From: Streptomyces sp. S465
GTDB taxonomy: Bacteria > Actinomycetota > Actinomycetes > Streptomycetales > Streptomycetaceae
Length of the DNA: 64,000 bases
Direction of reading: 5' to 3'
Assembly: GCF_026898115.1 (NCBI RefSeq)
Contig: NZ_CP114036.1
Span: forward strand, 5,450,001-5,514,000
Shown: positions 55,118 to 63,265 of the stretch, piece after piece
Layout of the letters: each line of letters opens with the position of its first letter
Position numbering within the stretch: the first letter of the stretch is position 1
Made by a program: the position numbers and the translations under genes
Notes under the pieces: model-generated
Seen by the model: only the letters and a program-made list of their open reading frames with translations
What the model was told of the DNA's origin: nothing
The model's database searches: none

Positions 55118-55506
55118 TCGCACCCCGGACCGCGCCCGGCTCCCCCGGCCGACGCAGATGGCGCGTTGGCGCGCGCCGATGACGCGGCGCCGGGCAGCGG
55201 GCCGGACCCGTACCGGGCACCGCGCACCGGACGCGTGCCGGGGCGGCGCCCAGGGGAACCGCTGGCCCGGTACGTATGGGTGACACGGCCGAGGGGAGCG
55301 CTGGACCCTGCCGGGGACGGCGCCCCCGGGGCCGCGCCGGACTCGTGCCGGGGACGGCGCCCCCGGGGCCGCGCCGGACTCGTGCCGGGGACGGCGCCCC
55401 CGGCGCGCTGGCCCCCTCTCGGGGATGGCACCCCCGGGGGCCGCGTCGGCCCCGGGCCGGATGTGTATCGGGGGCGCGGCGCCGCCACTGGCCCCAGGGG
55501 CGGGGG
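55118..55506. other. 389-bp intergenic region, extremely GC-rich
   Basis: No gene is supported here. The stretch lies between the stop of the SRPBCC gene and the stop of the convergent PIG-L gene and contains the tandem repeat described separately. Several fragments containing GGCGCCCCCGG recur across it. Confidence 0.7.
55313..55411. repeat. 37-bp tandem repeat, about 2.5 copies
   Basis: Two identical 37-bp copies at 55313-55349 and 55350-55386 begin GGGGACGGCGCCCCCGGGGC and are followed by a partial third copy. A looser variant continues to about 55460. Each unit contains the self-complementary core GGCGCCCCCGGGGCC-like sequence, so strong hairpins are likely, and it may act as a terminator for the convergent genes. 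Confidence 0.85.
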
Positions 55507-57642
55507 TCAGGCGCGTGACGTGGGGCGCGGTCGCCAGATCCAGGGGGTGGCGTCCGGGGCGACGCCGACCACGTGCACGCCCTGGCCGTCCTCCGCCAGC
55601 AGCGCCGGGGCGCCGACCGGGATCAGGTGGCCGGGGGAGCGCAGCGGTCTGGCGTCCGGGCCGGTGCCGTACTGGACCTGGACCTCCCCGCCCAGGTCCC
55701 GGCCGAGCAGCAGCAGTGTCCGCGCCTCGCGGCGGCCGGTCGGCTGGGCCACGGTGTGCGCGGCGATCGCCCCGTAACCCTCGAAGTGCCGCACCGTGCG
55801 GGCGGTGCGGGTGGTGTCGCCGTGGACGGCGGGCACCGTGGCGGCCGGGGCGCGGTAGACCAGCGCGAGGGTGCCGTCGGGGGTCACCGCGGCGCCCAGC
55901 GGGTCGCCGCCGGGGCGCGGCAGACCGGTCGGCGGGCGCAGGGCGACCGGGCCGCCGGTCCGTTCCTGGGCCCAGTGGTGGACGGTGTCGCGGCCGGGGG
56001 CGAGGACATGGACCCGCCCCTCGGCGTCGAGCAGCGTGGTCAGCCCGTCCTGGATCTCGGCGCCGCCGAGCCGCTGCCAGGGGCCCCAGTGACCGTCGGC
56101 GTCCCGTATCCGGGTGGCGAGTCCCTTGTCCGCGGTCCGTACGAACAGATGGACCCGGCCGTCGGGGGTGGCCACGGCCGCCGGGCAGCCGACCCGGCGG
56201 CCGTGCTCGGTGCTGGTCTCGGGGGTGCCGAGTCCGGTCCAGGCGCGGAACGGGCCGTCCGGGCTGCGCTGTTCCAGCGCCACGATCTCGCGCAGGTCGG
56301 CCGCCCCCTGCCCGGCCAGCGCCGCGAACCGCAGGGCGATCAGCACCTGCCGCCCCGCGCTGTCCCGTACCGCGGTGAGTGCCGGGGCGAGCGGTCCGCC
56401 GCCGAGCCCCAGCGGCGCCCCGAACCGTCCGCTGCCGGGCGCCGTCTCGCGCCACCGCACGGCCTGGGTGCCGAGCACGCCGTATGCCACGAGCCGGCCC
56501 TGGGCGTCGGTGGTGGGGGCGGGCAGGGCGGTGGGGTAGCGGTAGTAGGTGGAGCGGATCCAGCCCTTGCGGTTCTTCAGCGCGTGCGATCCGCCCTGGC
56601 TGTAGTCGCCGCAGCCGGCCGGGTCGCCGCAGTCCCAGTCCGGCGCACCGCCGTAGGACTCGACCGCCTGTGCCTTCCGGGCGAGTACCGCGGGCGGCAG
56701 ATTGTGCGGCCAGCGCTGGTTGTAGTAGCCGCGGAACGCGGTGGTGGTGAAGCGCGGGGCGTGCTTGTCCCGCCGGGTGGACACGGCCACCCACCGCGCG
56801 ATCGCCTTCCAGGTGAACAGCGCGACCGGGGTGTGGTCGCGGTGGTCCGAGCAGCCCGGCTGATCGTTGTCCTTGGGGTGCTGGGCGTCGTGCACCTGGA
56901 AGTCGGGGTCCGGGTCCAGGGTGTGGATCAGCGTGGGCCGGCAGCGGTCCATGATCTCGGCGAGCACGTCGACCAGCGTCTGGTGGCCGTACGTACTCGG
57001 GTGGGTCACGGGGGAGCCGGTGGCCGGAAGGGTGCGCATCACGGTGCCCGGGGTGGTCCACAGCGCGGGGACGCGTACGCCGCCCTCCGACAGCATCGCG
57101 ATGTTGAGGAAGATCAGCTGGGCACTGCGGGCGCCGTTCGTCAGGGTGTTGGTCTCCGCGGTGACCCCGCCGGGCAGCCGCAGCACCGACCGCTGCCAGG
57201 GCGCGAACCGGTCCAGCCCCATCATCCGCGCGTACGCCTGGCGCAGCCCCTGGTGGCGGGAGGCGGAGTACGCGGCCTTGTCGGCGCGCGGGACCGGCGT
57301 GCCCGGTGCGCGGTTGATGCCCAGCGCCTCGCCCGCCGTGACGTACACGCACACCACCGGGACGCCGGCGCGCAGTACGTGTTCGGCGTCCGGGTTCATG
57401 AAGTACAGATCGTCGTCGGGGTGCGCCATCACCTGGAGCAGCAGCGCCTGCTTGTCGCCCACCGGTGAGGTGAAGGGAGCCGCCGCCCCGGGCACGGTGG
57501 CCCGCGCGGGCCCGGCGGGCGCGGATGCCGTGGCGCGGGAGGTGCCGGCGCTGCATCCGGCGGCCCCGGCGGCGGTGAGTGCCGCCAGCGCGGCCAGTGT
57601 CTGCCTGCGGGTGGTGCCCGGCAGCGTCCATCGACTGTTCAA
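55507..57642 (-). CDS. Tat-exported PIG-L family deacetylase lipoprotein with C-terminal propeller-like domain
   Basis: 711 aa from TTG at 57642. The N-terminus has a twin-arginine signal (RRQTLAALAAL, Arg12-Arg13) and a lipobox ending at Cys30 (AAGC), so it is probably a surface lipoprotein. The PIG-L zinc/active-site motif is VMAHPDDD (His74-Pro-Asp-Asp), and further His residues lie in HRDHTPVALF-type segments of the same domain. Residues beyond about 380 form repeated beta strands (RVHLFVRT, GLTTLLDAEGRVHVLAPG, GTLALVYR), a tectonin/PLL-like propeller probably for sugar binding. It likely deacetylates an N-acetylated glycan outside the cell. Confidence 0.85.
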   Translation of the reverse strand: MNSRWTLPGTTRRQTLAALAALTAAGAAGCSAGTSRATASAPAGPARATVPGAAAPFTSPVGDKQALLLQVMAHPDDDLYFMNPDAEHVLRAGVPVVCVYVTAGEALGINRAPGTPVPRADKAAYSASRHQGLRQAYARMMGLDRFAPWQRSVLRLPGGVTAETNTLTNGARSAQLIFLNIAMLSEGGVRVPALWTTPGTVMRTLPATGSPVTHPSTYGHQTLVDVLAEIMDRCRPTLIHTLDPDPDFQVHDAQHPKDNDQPGCSDHRDHTPVALFTWKAIARWVAVSTRRDKHAPRFTTTAFRGYYNQRWPHNLPPAVLARKAQAVESYGGAPDWDCGDPAGCGDYSQGGSHALKNRKGWIRSTYYRYPTALPAPTTDAQGRLVAYGVLGTQAVRWRETAPGSGRFGAPLGLGGGPLAPALTAVRDSAGRQVLIALRFAALAGQGAADLREIVALEQRSPDGPFRAWTGLGTPETSTEHGRRVGCPAAVATPDGRVHLFVRTADKGLATRIRDADGHWGPWQRLGGAEIQDGLTTLLDAEGRVHVLAPGRDTVHHWAQERTGGPVALRPPTGLPRPGGDPLGAAVTPDGTLALVYRAPAATVPAVHGDTTRTARTVRHFEGYGAIAAHTVAQPTGRREARTLLLLGRDLGGEVQVQYGTGPDARPLRSPGHLIPVGAPALLAEDGQGVHVVGVAPDATPWIWRPRPTSRA

Positions 57643-57646
57643 TTCG

Positions 57647-57659
57647 GTGACCCTGTCAC
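57647..57659. promoter_or_regulatory. Inverted repeat before the PIG-L start
   Basis: GTGAC-CCT-GTCAC is a perfect 5-3-5 inverted repeat 4 bp upstream of the TTG start codon. It could be an operator for the PIG-L gene; no dedicated regulator is adjacent on that strand. Confidence 0.35.
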
Positions 57660-57840
57660 TTCGGCAGCGCGTAGTTTCCGGCTGCTCCGAGTGAGAGGAC
57701 GGTTGGCGATCATGGCGGGTTGTCCGATGGCCGGGAGGTATCGGTCACAGACCTCACAGGCCGGACACAGCGGGGGAGCGGATTCCGAACGTCACATTCC
57801 GCCCGGCGTCTCACCAGGACACAAGTCCCAACGGGTCACA

Positions 57841-57855
57841 TGTCCCGTCGGGACA
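57841..57855. promoter_or_regulatory. Palindromic operator for the TetR-SDR pair
   Basis: TGTCCCG-T-CGGGACA is a perfect 15-bp palindrome ending 13 bp before the TetR start codon. A shorter repeat, GGAC-ACAA-GTCC (57817-57828), lies just upstream. The location fits autoregulation. Confidence 0.75.
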
Positions 57856-57868
57856 CAACTGCGATAGG

Positions 57869-58552
57869 ATGAAGCACATGACGGCGATGAAGCCCCACCC
57901 CGGCACCGCGGACGGCGTGGCCCCGCCCGAGGACCGCAGGCAGCGCAAGGCCCGGCAGACCCGGGAGGCGATGGCCGCCGCGGCCGTCACCCTGATCCTC
58001 GAGCGCGGTCTGGCCGCCGTGACCGTCGAGGAGATCGCCGACCGCGCCGATGTCACGCGCCGCACCTTCAGCCGCCACTTCAGCGGAAAGGAAGACGCGG
58101 CGCTGGACTTCACCCGGGCCGACGGGGCGCGCATCAACGCCGCGCTGCGGGCCCGCCCGATCGACGAGCCGCCGCTTCTCGCCTACCGCGAGGCCGTCGG
58201 GGAGTGGCTCGCCGCCCGGCAGGCGCTGGGCGAGGCCGCCTACGCGCGGTGGCGGAGCCTGCTGCGGCTCGTGGACCGCGAACCGACGCTGTTCGCCGCG
58301 TACGAGCGGATCCGGGTCGACGCCCAGGACGAGTCCGTGGCGATCATCGCCGACCGGCTCGGCACCGACCCCGCCCGGGACCCGCGCCCGGCCGTCGTCA
58401 TCGGCGCCGCCGCCGGCGTACTCACCGCGGCCCTGCGCACCTGGGCGCGCGAGGAGCGCGACGACGCCGAAGCCCTTCCGGGCCATGTGAACCGGGCCTA
58501 CGACGTGCTCATCGAGGAGGCACGCCGGACAGATCAACGGCGGACCGGCTGA
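57869..58552 (+). CDS. TetR family transcriptional regulator
   Basis: 227 aa from ATG at 57869 (a second ATG at 57878 is possible). The HTH is clear: TREAMAAAAVTLILERGLAA, then VTVEEIADRADVTRRTFSRHFSGKE. The C-terminal half is the variable ligand and dimer domain. The SDR gene follows 41 bp after its stop, so the two probably form one transcript controlled by the palindrome at 57841-57855. The inducer is unknown. Confidence 0.92.
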   Translation: MKHMTAMKPHPGTADGVAPPEDRRQRKARQTREAMAAAAVTLILERGLAAVTVEEIADRADVTRRTFSRHFSGKEDAALDFTRADGARINAALRARPIDEPPLLAYREAVGEWLAARQALGEAAYARWRSLLRLVDREPTLFAAYERIRVDAQDESVAIIADRLGTDPARDPRPAVVIGAAAGVLTAALRTWAREERDDAEALPGHVNRAYDVLIEEARRTDQRRTG

Positions 58553-58593
58553 CGGCCGGTCCTCCCCCGCACCACCCGAGAGTGAGCAGAACC

Positions 58594-59397
58594 ATGAGCA
58601 CCACAGAGAAGACCCCCGAGAACACTTCTGAGAGCGCTTCCGAGAACCCCGCCGAATTCGCCGGGAAGACCGCCCTCGTCACCGGCTCCGCCTCGGGGAT
58701 CGGTCTGGCCGTGGCCCGCCGCCTGGGCCAGGGCGGCGCCGCCGTCGTCGTGGCCGACTACAACCTGGAAGGCGCGGAAGCCGCCGCCGAGCAGCTGAGG
58801 TCGGAGAAGCTCACGGCGGCCGCCGTGCGGGTCGACGTCACCGACGCCGCCTCGGTCGAGGCCGCCGTGAACTTCGCCGTCGACACCTTCGGCGCCCTGC
58901 ACCTGGCGGTGAACAACGCGGGCGTGGGCGCCGACGGCACGCCGGTCGGCGAGTACGACATCGACGTCTGGAACCGCGTCGTCCGCACCGACCTGGACGG
59001 CGTCTTCCACTCGATGCGCTACGAGATCCCCGCCATGCAGGCCGCGGGCTCGGGGGCCATCGTCAACGTCGGTTCCATCCTCGGCACCGTCGGCTGGGCG
59101 GGCTCCTCCGCCTACGTCGCCGCCAAGCACGGCGTCATCGGCCTGACCAAGACCGCTGCCCTGGAGTACGCGGACCAGGGCATCCGCATCAACGCGGTCG
59201 GCCCCGGCTTCATCGAGACCCCGGCGCTGAAGGGCATGGACCAGGACGCCTACCGCGGCCTGGCCGCCCTGCACGCCACCGGCCGCCTCGGTCTGCCCGA
59301 GGAGGTCGCCGAACTGGTCGCCTTCCTCCTCTCCGACCGCGCCTCCTTCATCCACGGCAGCTACCACCTGGTCGACGGCGCCTACACCGCCCGCTGA
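58594..59397 (+). CDS. Short-chain dehydrogenase/reductase (SDR)
   Basis: 267 aa from ATG at 58594; the frame is open upstream through the TetR gene, but the ATG gives a normal SDR N-terminus after a short Ser/Glu-rich leader. Classical SDR motifs: TGSASGIG (cofactor), DVTD, NNAGVG, catalytic Ser in NVGSILG, and YVAAK (Tyr-x3-Lys). The Asp after the second strand (VVVADYN) suggests NAD(H) over NADP(H). The C-terminus (FIHGSYHLVDGAYTAR) is typical. Probably co-transcribed with the TetR gene and induced with it. Substrate unknown. Confidence 0.93.
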   Translation: MSTTEKTPENTSESASENPAEFAGKTALVTGSASGIGLAVARRLGQGGAAVVVADYNLEGAEAAAEQLRSEKLTAAAVRVDVTDAASVEAAVNFAVDTFGALHLAVNNAGVGADGTPVGEYDIDVWNRVVRTDLDGVFHSMRYEIPAMQAAGSGAIVNVGSILGTVGWAGSSAYVAAKHGVIGLTKTAALEYADQGIRINAVGPGFIETPALKGMDQDAYRGLAALHATGRLGLPEEVAELVAFLLSDRASFIHGSYHLVDGAYTAR

Positions 59398-59402
59398 CCC
59401 CC

Positions 59403-59431
59403 GTCCGGCGGCTGTCACGCGACCGCCGGAC
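59403..59431. terminator. Terminator hairpin between SDR and Uma2 genes
   Basis: GTCCGGCGG (59403-59411) pairs with CCGCCGGAC (59423-59431), with an 11-nt loop. It lies between convergent genes and ends next to the Uma2 stop codon. Confidence 0.7.
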
Positions 59432-60019
59432 CTACCGGTAGCGCGGCAGGTTCTCCGTCGAGATGGTCCACTCGCCGATCGTGATGTCCTCCCCGTAGAC
59501 GAAGTCCTTACGGGTCGCGTACCGGGGGCCGTGCGGAGTGGGATGGATGTCGGACAATACGGCGCCCTCACCCGTACGGGGATCGAAGATCACGTAAACG
59601 GGGACACCCAGCTGTGGGTAATCCCGTGTCTTGCCCACCCAGTCATTGTCCGGATTGGACCGGGACACCACCTCGATGGCGGCGAGGAGCGTCCGCGGAT
59701 CGATCGCTCCCTCGACGTCCAGGTCCGCTTCGGCGATCACGATCACATCTGGATGGCGCAGCACGCCCGTGTGCGGGTCCTCCACATCCGGCGTGCCGGT
59801 ATGGGCCAGCAGATCGTCCGGCATGACCTTCTCCAGCCGACGGCTGATGCGTGCCGCTGTCAGCTCGTGCGGCCCCCCCGGCGACATCATGTCGTGAACG
59901 ATCCCTTCCCTCGTGATCTCCAGCTTTCCGGGAACGCTCTCCTGCATGCGCTCGACGATGTCCCGCATGGACTGATAGCGGAGTGCGTCACGGTCGGCGT
60001 GACCCGGGGCGATCGTCAT
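59432..60019 (-). CDS. Uma2 family (DUF820) putative restriction-endonuclease-fold protein
   Basis: 195 aa from ATG at 60019. The PD-(D/E)xK-type pattern is visible: Asp in HPDVIVIAEADLD, Glu in LLAAIEVVSRSNPDND, and Lys in WVGKTRDYPQLGVPVYVIFD. Such proteins are very common and multicopy in Streptomyces and cyanobacteria; their role is not settled. It converges with the SDR gene. A possible remnant of a second family member lies at 62437-62538. Confidence 0.85.
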   Translation of the reverse strand: MTIAPGHADRDALRYQSMRDIVERMQESVPGKLEITREGIVHDMMSPGGPHELTAARISRRLEKVMPDDLLAHTGTPDVEDPHTGVLRHPDVIVIAEADLDVEGAIDPRTLLAAIEVVSRSNPDNDWVGKTRDYPQLGVPVYVIFDPRTGEGAVLSDIHPTPHGPRYATRKDFVYGEDITIGEWTISTENLPRYR

Positions 60020-60538
60020 GGCGCACGCTCCTCTCTCGGGCAGCGGCCGCGTCGGGCGACGGGAAGACCTCGCAGCCATGCTAGCGAGCCGGGCGGTTCG
60101 GGCCGTGGGCGAACGGGACGGGCCGGGGTGCGGGCCGCGCCGCCGGCCGCCGGGCCGATGGGAGCGGGCGCCGGTGGCGGCATCCGCGCTCGGCGGCCGG
60201 GACTGTCGCCGGACTGCCGGACCCGTTCCCGGGGGGTGGGGTACCCCTCCGGAGGCTGCTTGACAAATTAGTTGCGTCAGATCAAGCGTTCTGGTGAGGG
60301 GTACCCGGAGGGGCCGCCCGGGACCCACCGGCCCGTACTCCGGACCGGACCGCGCCCCTCGCGTCGCCGAGCCGCCACGGCCGCAACACCCCACCGGCCC
60401 GGCGCCCGGCGGCGGCGCCTCGCCTCCACCTCCACCTCCGCTGCTCAATGGCGCCGAAGGCGCGAGACGGCGCCGCACCCGACCGGGCCGGGCAGACACG
60501 GCCGTTCGATGGCATGACGTTGGGGGAGTGGGCGCGCC
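60020..60538. other. 519-bp intergenic region with TTGACA box and flanking inverted repeat
   Basis: No gene is seen. An AT-rich patch at 60259-60286 contains TTGACA (60260-60265) but no good -10 at the right distance. It is bracketed by CCCCTCCGG (60244-60252) and its exact complement CCGGAGGGG (60305-60313), and CTTGA/TCAAG form a smaller inverted pair at 60259-60263 and 60282-60286. This could be the control region of the downstream HTH gene. Confidence 0.5.
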
Positions 60539-61426
60539 ATGGAATATGAGTTCTTGTTCGTCGTGGAAGGCATCTCTGTCGATGACGACCAAGCGATCGG
60601 CATCGTTTTCGACCAGTTCGACGGCCTGCTGACGCGGCACCGCGACCGGTACCTGCTGGATGTGGCGGAGACCGGGGCGGATGCCATCGAGGCCGCACAC
60701 CGCGTCGTCGCCCGCCTGCGCCGGGCCCTGCCCACCCTGCGGATCATCCGGCTGGACCCGGAGCTGGTGGGAGTGGGCGACATCGCCGAGCGGACCGGAC
60801 GCAGCAGGCAGAACGTATTGCAGTGGGTCGGCGGCGAGCGCCGGGGTGACCAGCCGTTTCCCGAGCCCGAAGGTTCGGTGGGGCGGTCGCGGGTATGGCG
60901 CTGGGCCGAGGTGAATCAGTGGCTCAACCTGATCGGCGTGGGCGACGGAGCGAGTGCCCCGGTCCGCGAGGAGGCGCTGCTGATCGACCTGATGCTGCCC
61001 CAGTGGCAGCGAGACCTGGATGAGGGTCTGCCACTGGTGAAGATCTTCTGCGTCCAGGACGAATGGCTGGCCGAGCGAACCTCGGTGATGCAGACCTTGG
61101 AGCACGCGCTCGGACAGCCGGAGACCATGCGGACGCTGTGCGCGCTGCCGCGGAGTGAGCCCGACCGGCTGGCCGTGGTGTGCGCGGTGGTCCCAGACCG
61201 GTTGAGCGCGGTGCTCGACCAGATCGCTCCGGACGACGCGTCGGCGCTGCTCGCGGTGCGCGGCGAGGACGCCACTCTCCACCTGCTGGGCGTCGCCTCC
61301 CGGGCTTTGCCCGGTACGGTCCCGGTTTCGGACCTGGGGCTCGGCAACGGGGCCACCGTGGGCGATCTGCTGCTGGAGCTCTCCAGCCGCTCCGTCGCCC
61401 CGACGACACCCCTCGCGCTGGCCTGA
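60539..61426 (+). CDS. HTH-domain protein of unknown function
   Basis: 295 aa, ATG after a GGGGGAGTGGG stretch. Residues 78-130 look like a DNA-binding HTH of the MerR/excisionase-like kind (VGVGDIAERTGRSRQNVLQW, then VWRWAEVNQWL). The N-terminal 70 residues form an alpha/beta unit (YEFLFVVEGISVDDDQAIGI), and the C-terminal 150 residues are helical without recognised motifs. It stands alone between the Uma2 gene and the toxin-antitoxin pair. It may be a regulator; the target is unknown. Confidence 0.7.
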   Translation: MEYEFLFVVEGISVDDDQAIGIVFDQFDGLLTRHRDRYLLDVAETGADAIEAAHRVVARLRRALPTLRIIRLDPELVGVGDIAERTGRSRQNVLQWVGGERRGDQPFPEPEGSVGRSRVWRWAEVNQWLNLIGVGDGASAPVREEALLIDLMLPQWQRDLDEGLPLVKIFCVQDEWLAERTSVMQTLEHALGQPETMRTLCALPRSEPDRLAVVCAVVPDRLSAVLDQIAPDDASALLAVRGEDATLHLLGVASRALPGTVPVSDLGLGNGATVGDLLLELSSRSVAPTTPLALA

Positions 61427-61488
61427 CCGCCTGTCAGGCGGCGGTCGGTGCGAGGGCCCACGCGTCCGCGCGCTGATCCGCCGATGCG

Positions 61489-61519
61489 GAGCTCCCGGTG
61501 CCCTTCGGGCCGGGAGCTC
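61489..61519. terminator. Terminator hairpin after the HTH gene
   Basis: GAGCTCCCGG (61489-61498) pairs with CCGGGAGCTC (61510-61519), and GCCC-TTC-GGGC extends the stem inward. A second smaller hairpin (GACCGCC 61425-61431 with GGCGG 61437-61441) overlaps the HTH stop codon. Confidence 0.75.
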
Positions 61520-61643
61520 TCGCGCCTGTCGCGCAGCAGCCACGGCGCGGATCGCCGGAGCGAGGAACCCCTGCGGGCGACGGGTCGCGACGTGCCAGTC
61601 TGGTGTGTTGGTACGACGTCCGGCCATCGCCCTAGCGAGCCTC

Positions 61644-61657
61644 TATAGTGACGCTAT
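61644..61657 (+). promoter_or_regulatory. Leaderless promoter and operator of the toxin-antitoxin pair
   Basis: TATAGT (61644-61649) is a near-consensus -10 that ends only 6 bp before the antitoxin ATG at 61656, so the transcript is probably leaderless. ATAG-TGACG-CTAT (61645-61657) is an inverted repeat overlapping both the -10 and the start codon, a suitable site for ribbon-helix-helix autorepression. Confidence 0.6.
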
Positions 61658-61940
61658 GGCGACGACGACGATCCAGGTCTCCCGGGACACCCGTGACCAT
61701 CTGGCCCAGCTCGCGAAGGAACGAGGTCTGAGCCTCGGGCAGTACGTCGCGCAGCTTGCCGAGCAACAGCCCACCGAGGCGCAGAGGGCCGAGCGGCTGG
61801 CCGCCGACCGTGCGGCCCTGCGGGCACTGACCGGCTGCGACATCAGCGATGACGAGTTCGACCAGGCTCCTGATGTGCTGGGCAACATCTACCGCATCGC
61901 CGCTGAGAAGGTCCGCGCCGCACGAGGCGACGCTGCGTGA
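61656..61940 (+). CDS. Ribbon-helix-helix type antitoxin
   Basis: 94 aa. The N-terminus TTIQVSRDTRDHLAQLAKER (strand then two helices) is an RHH DNA-binding fold, and the rest is a helical toxin-binding tail with an acidic patch (CDISDDEFDQ). No ribosome site precedes the ATG. The stop overlaps the PIN gene start (GTGA), the usual coupling of type II toxin-antitoxin operons. It probably represses its own promoter. Confidence 0.85.
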   Translation: MATTTIQVSRDTRDHLAQLAKERGLSLGQYVAQLAEQQPTEAQRAERLAADRAALRALTGCDISDDEFDQAPDVLGNIYRIAAEKVRAARGDAA

Positions 61941-62335
61941 TCATTCTTGACACCGGCGCGGTGTCCGCCCTGGCCGGTGGACACAAGGCCCTGAACCTTC
62001 TCGCGGGCAACATGGCCCGTACCCCGGGTGACCGCCTGCGCGTTCCCGCTCTGTGCCTCATGCAGGCCGAGACACGGGATGAGCAGGCGTCCCGCATCGT
62101 GCTCGGTCTCTCCGGGGTGGTCGTGGATGACCTTGACACGATCGCGGCAGTAAGCGTCGGTGCGATGATCCGCGATGGCTATGGCGGTGCTGACACCTGC
62201 CACGCTCTCTACTGTGCGCTTCCTCGCGCCGAGTTCACGGGTATGTCGATTCTGTTGACGGGCAACGAGGACGCCTATCCGCCCGGGGTGCTCACCGTCG
62301 ATATCGACTCGCCCGGAATGCTGGGCTTTCACTGA
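61937..62335 (+). CDS. PIN-domain toxin (VapC-like ribonuclease)
   Basis: 132 aa from GTG at 61937. The acidic PIN residues are in place: Asp in MIILDTGAVSAL, Glu in LMQAETRD, Asp in GGADTCHAL, and the final LTGNEDAY segment. PIN toxins are Mg-dependent RNases that cut tRNA or mRNA. It overlaps its antitoxin by 4 bp and forms a compact two-gene module between housekeeping operons. Confidence 0.85.
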   Translation: MIILDTGAVSALAGGHKALNLLAGNMARTPGDRLRVPALCLMQAETRDEQASRIVLGLSGVVVDDLDTIAAVSVGAMIRDGYGGADTCHALYCALPRAEFTGMSILLTGNEDAYPPGVLTVDIDSPGMLGFH

Positions 62336-62436
62336 GCCTGTCTGCGCGGCGGCCAGTGGGTCGGTCGGCCGTCAACCTCGCGCCGTTCAGTTCCTCCCTA
62401 TGTGCGACATTGCCGCACATAGGGACGCTACCGTGG

Positions 62437-62538
62437 ATGCACGGTCGAAGATCTCACACCGGCATCTACCACGAGCGGCTGAAGCTGACCGTCCCGTTCA
62501 CGATCGACATCGACCTCACCGCGATCGATCACCTGTAG
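62437..62538 (+). pseudogene. Possible C-terminal remnant of a Uma2-family gene
   Basis: The frame ending at 62538 reads YHERLKLTVPFTIDIDLTAI, which resembles the extreme C-terminus of Uma2-family proteins (an aromatic-basic turn, then a PFxIxIDLxAL end). No upstream catalytic part exists in any frame. It is probably decay debris; the call rests on one short motif. Confidence 0.35.
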
Positions 62539-62845
62539 AGCGGACGCCCGCCGAGTTTGAACCGCCCCCCGCAGGGGGTACGCTTCCGGGCCCCCTGATT
62601 GGCATCCGGCAAGTCCCGTATGGCACACTAGCCAGGTTGCTCGGTTGAGTGCCGATGCTGCGCGCCTCCCGCCGGGAGGACCGGAAGCGAGTCCCACAGT
62701 ACTCGTCGTCCCTGATCAGGGGCGGAAGTACGGGAATCTTCCGGGAAGTGTCAGCGGGGCCCCAGCCAGGCGCCCGGTGGGTGACTTTCTCCCCCAGCAA
62801 CCCCTTCAGCAGGGAACTCCCTCACGGAGATCTGTAAGAAGGACT

Positions 62846-62872
62846 GCGACACGCCCGACCGCGTGGGTCGGA
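62846..62872 (+). promoter_or_regulatory. Leader hairpin of the S10 operon, matching the rpsL leader
   Basis: CCGACC (62855-62860), loop GCGTG, GGTCGG (62866-62871). The 27-nt segment differs at one base from 49042-49068. It lies about 71 nt before the rpsJ start codon. Confidence 0.6.
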
Positions 62873-62943
62873 AGTGAGGTGGAGAGGGCCGCGTACGCCA
62901 CCGGGTCCCAGAGCGTTACGAGAGACAGGACTACGAAGTAGCC

Positions 62944-63252
62944 ATGGCGGGACAGAAGATCCGCATCCGGCTCAAGGCCTACGACCACGAGGTCATCGAC
63001 TCTTCGGCGAAGAAGATCGTCGAGACGGTGACCCGCACTGGTGCGTCGGTCGCGGGCCCGGTGCCGCTGCCCACAGAGAAGAACGTGTACTGCGTCATCA
63101 AGTCGCCGCACAAGTACAAGGACTCGCGCGAGCACTTCGAGATGCGTACGCACAAGCGCCTCATCGACATCCTCGACCCCACGCCGAAGACCGTCGACTC
63201 GCTCATGCGGCTCGACCTGCCGGCGGGCGTCGACATCGAGATCAAGCTCTGA
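62944..63252 (+). CDS. rpsJ: 30S ribosomal protein S10
   Basis: 102 aa, the family length. It begins MAGQKIRIRLKAYDHEVIDS and contains GPVPLPTEKN and the FEMRTHKRLIDI block. S10 is part of the 30S head and, as NusE, of antitermination complexes. It is first gene of the S10 operon, separated here from the str operon by 9.4 kb of accessory genes. rplC starts 13 bp after its stop. Confidence 0.99.
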   Translation: MAGQKIRIRLKAYDHEVIDSSAKKIVETVTRTGASVAGPVPLPTEKNVYCVIKSPHKYKDSREHFEMRTHKRLIDILDPTPKTVDSLMRLDLPAGVDIEIKL

Positions 63253-63265
63253 GGTGACGCGCGAG

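Larger units (their letters stand above)
62336..62943. other. 608-bp region upstream of the S10 operon
   Basis: Besides the possible Uma2 remnant, this holds the control region of rpsJ. TTGGCA (62599-62604) and CACACT (62624-62629), 19 bp apart, are a possible though imperfect promoter. A leader of about 300 nt would follow and contains the hairpin at 62846-62872. No other gene is supported. Confidence 0.5.

Noticed and set aside
62356..62538. Intact small gene upstream of rpsJ
   Set aside because: No ribosome site or domain; only its last 20-30 codons resemble a known protein end, so it is listed as a possible remnant.
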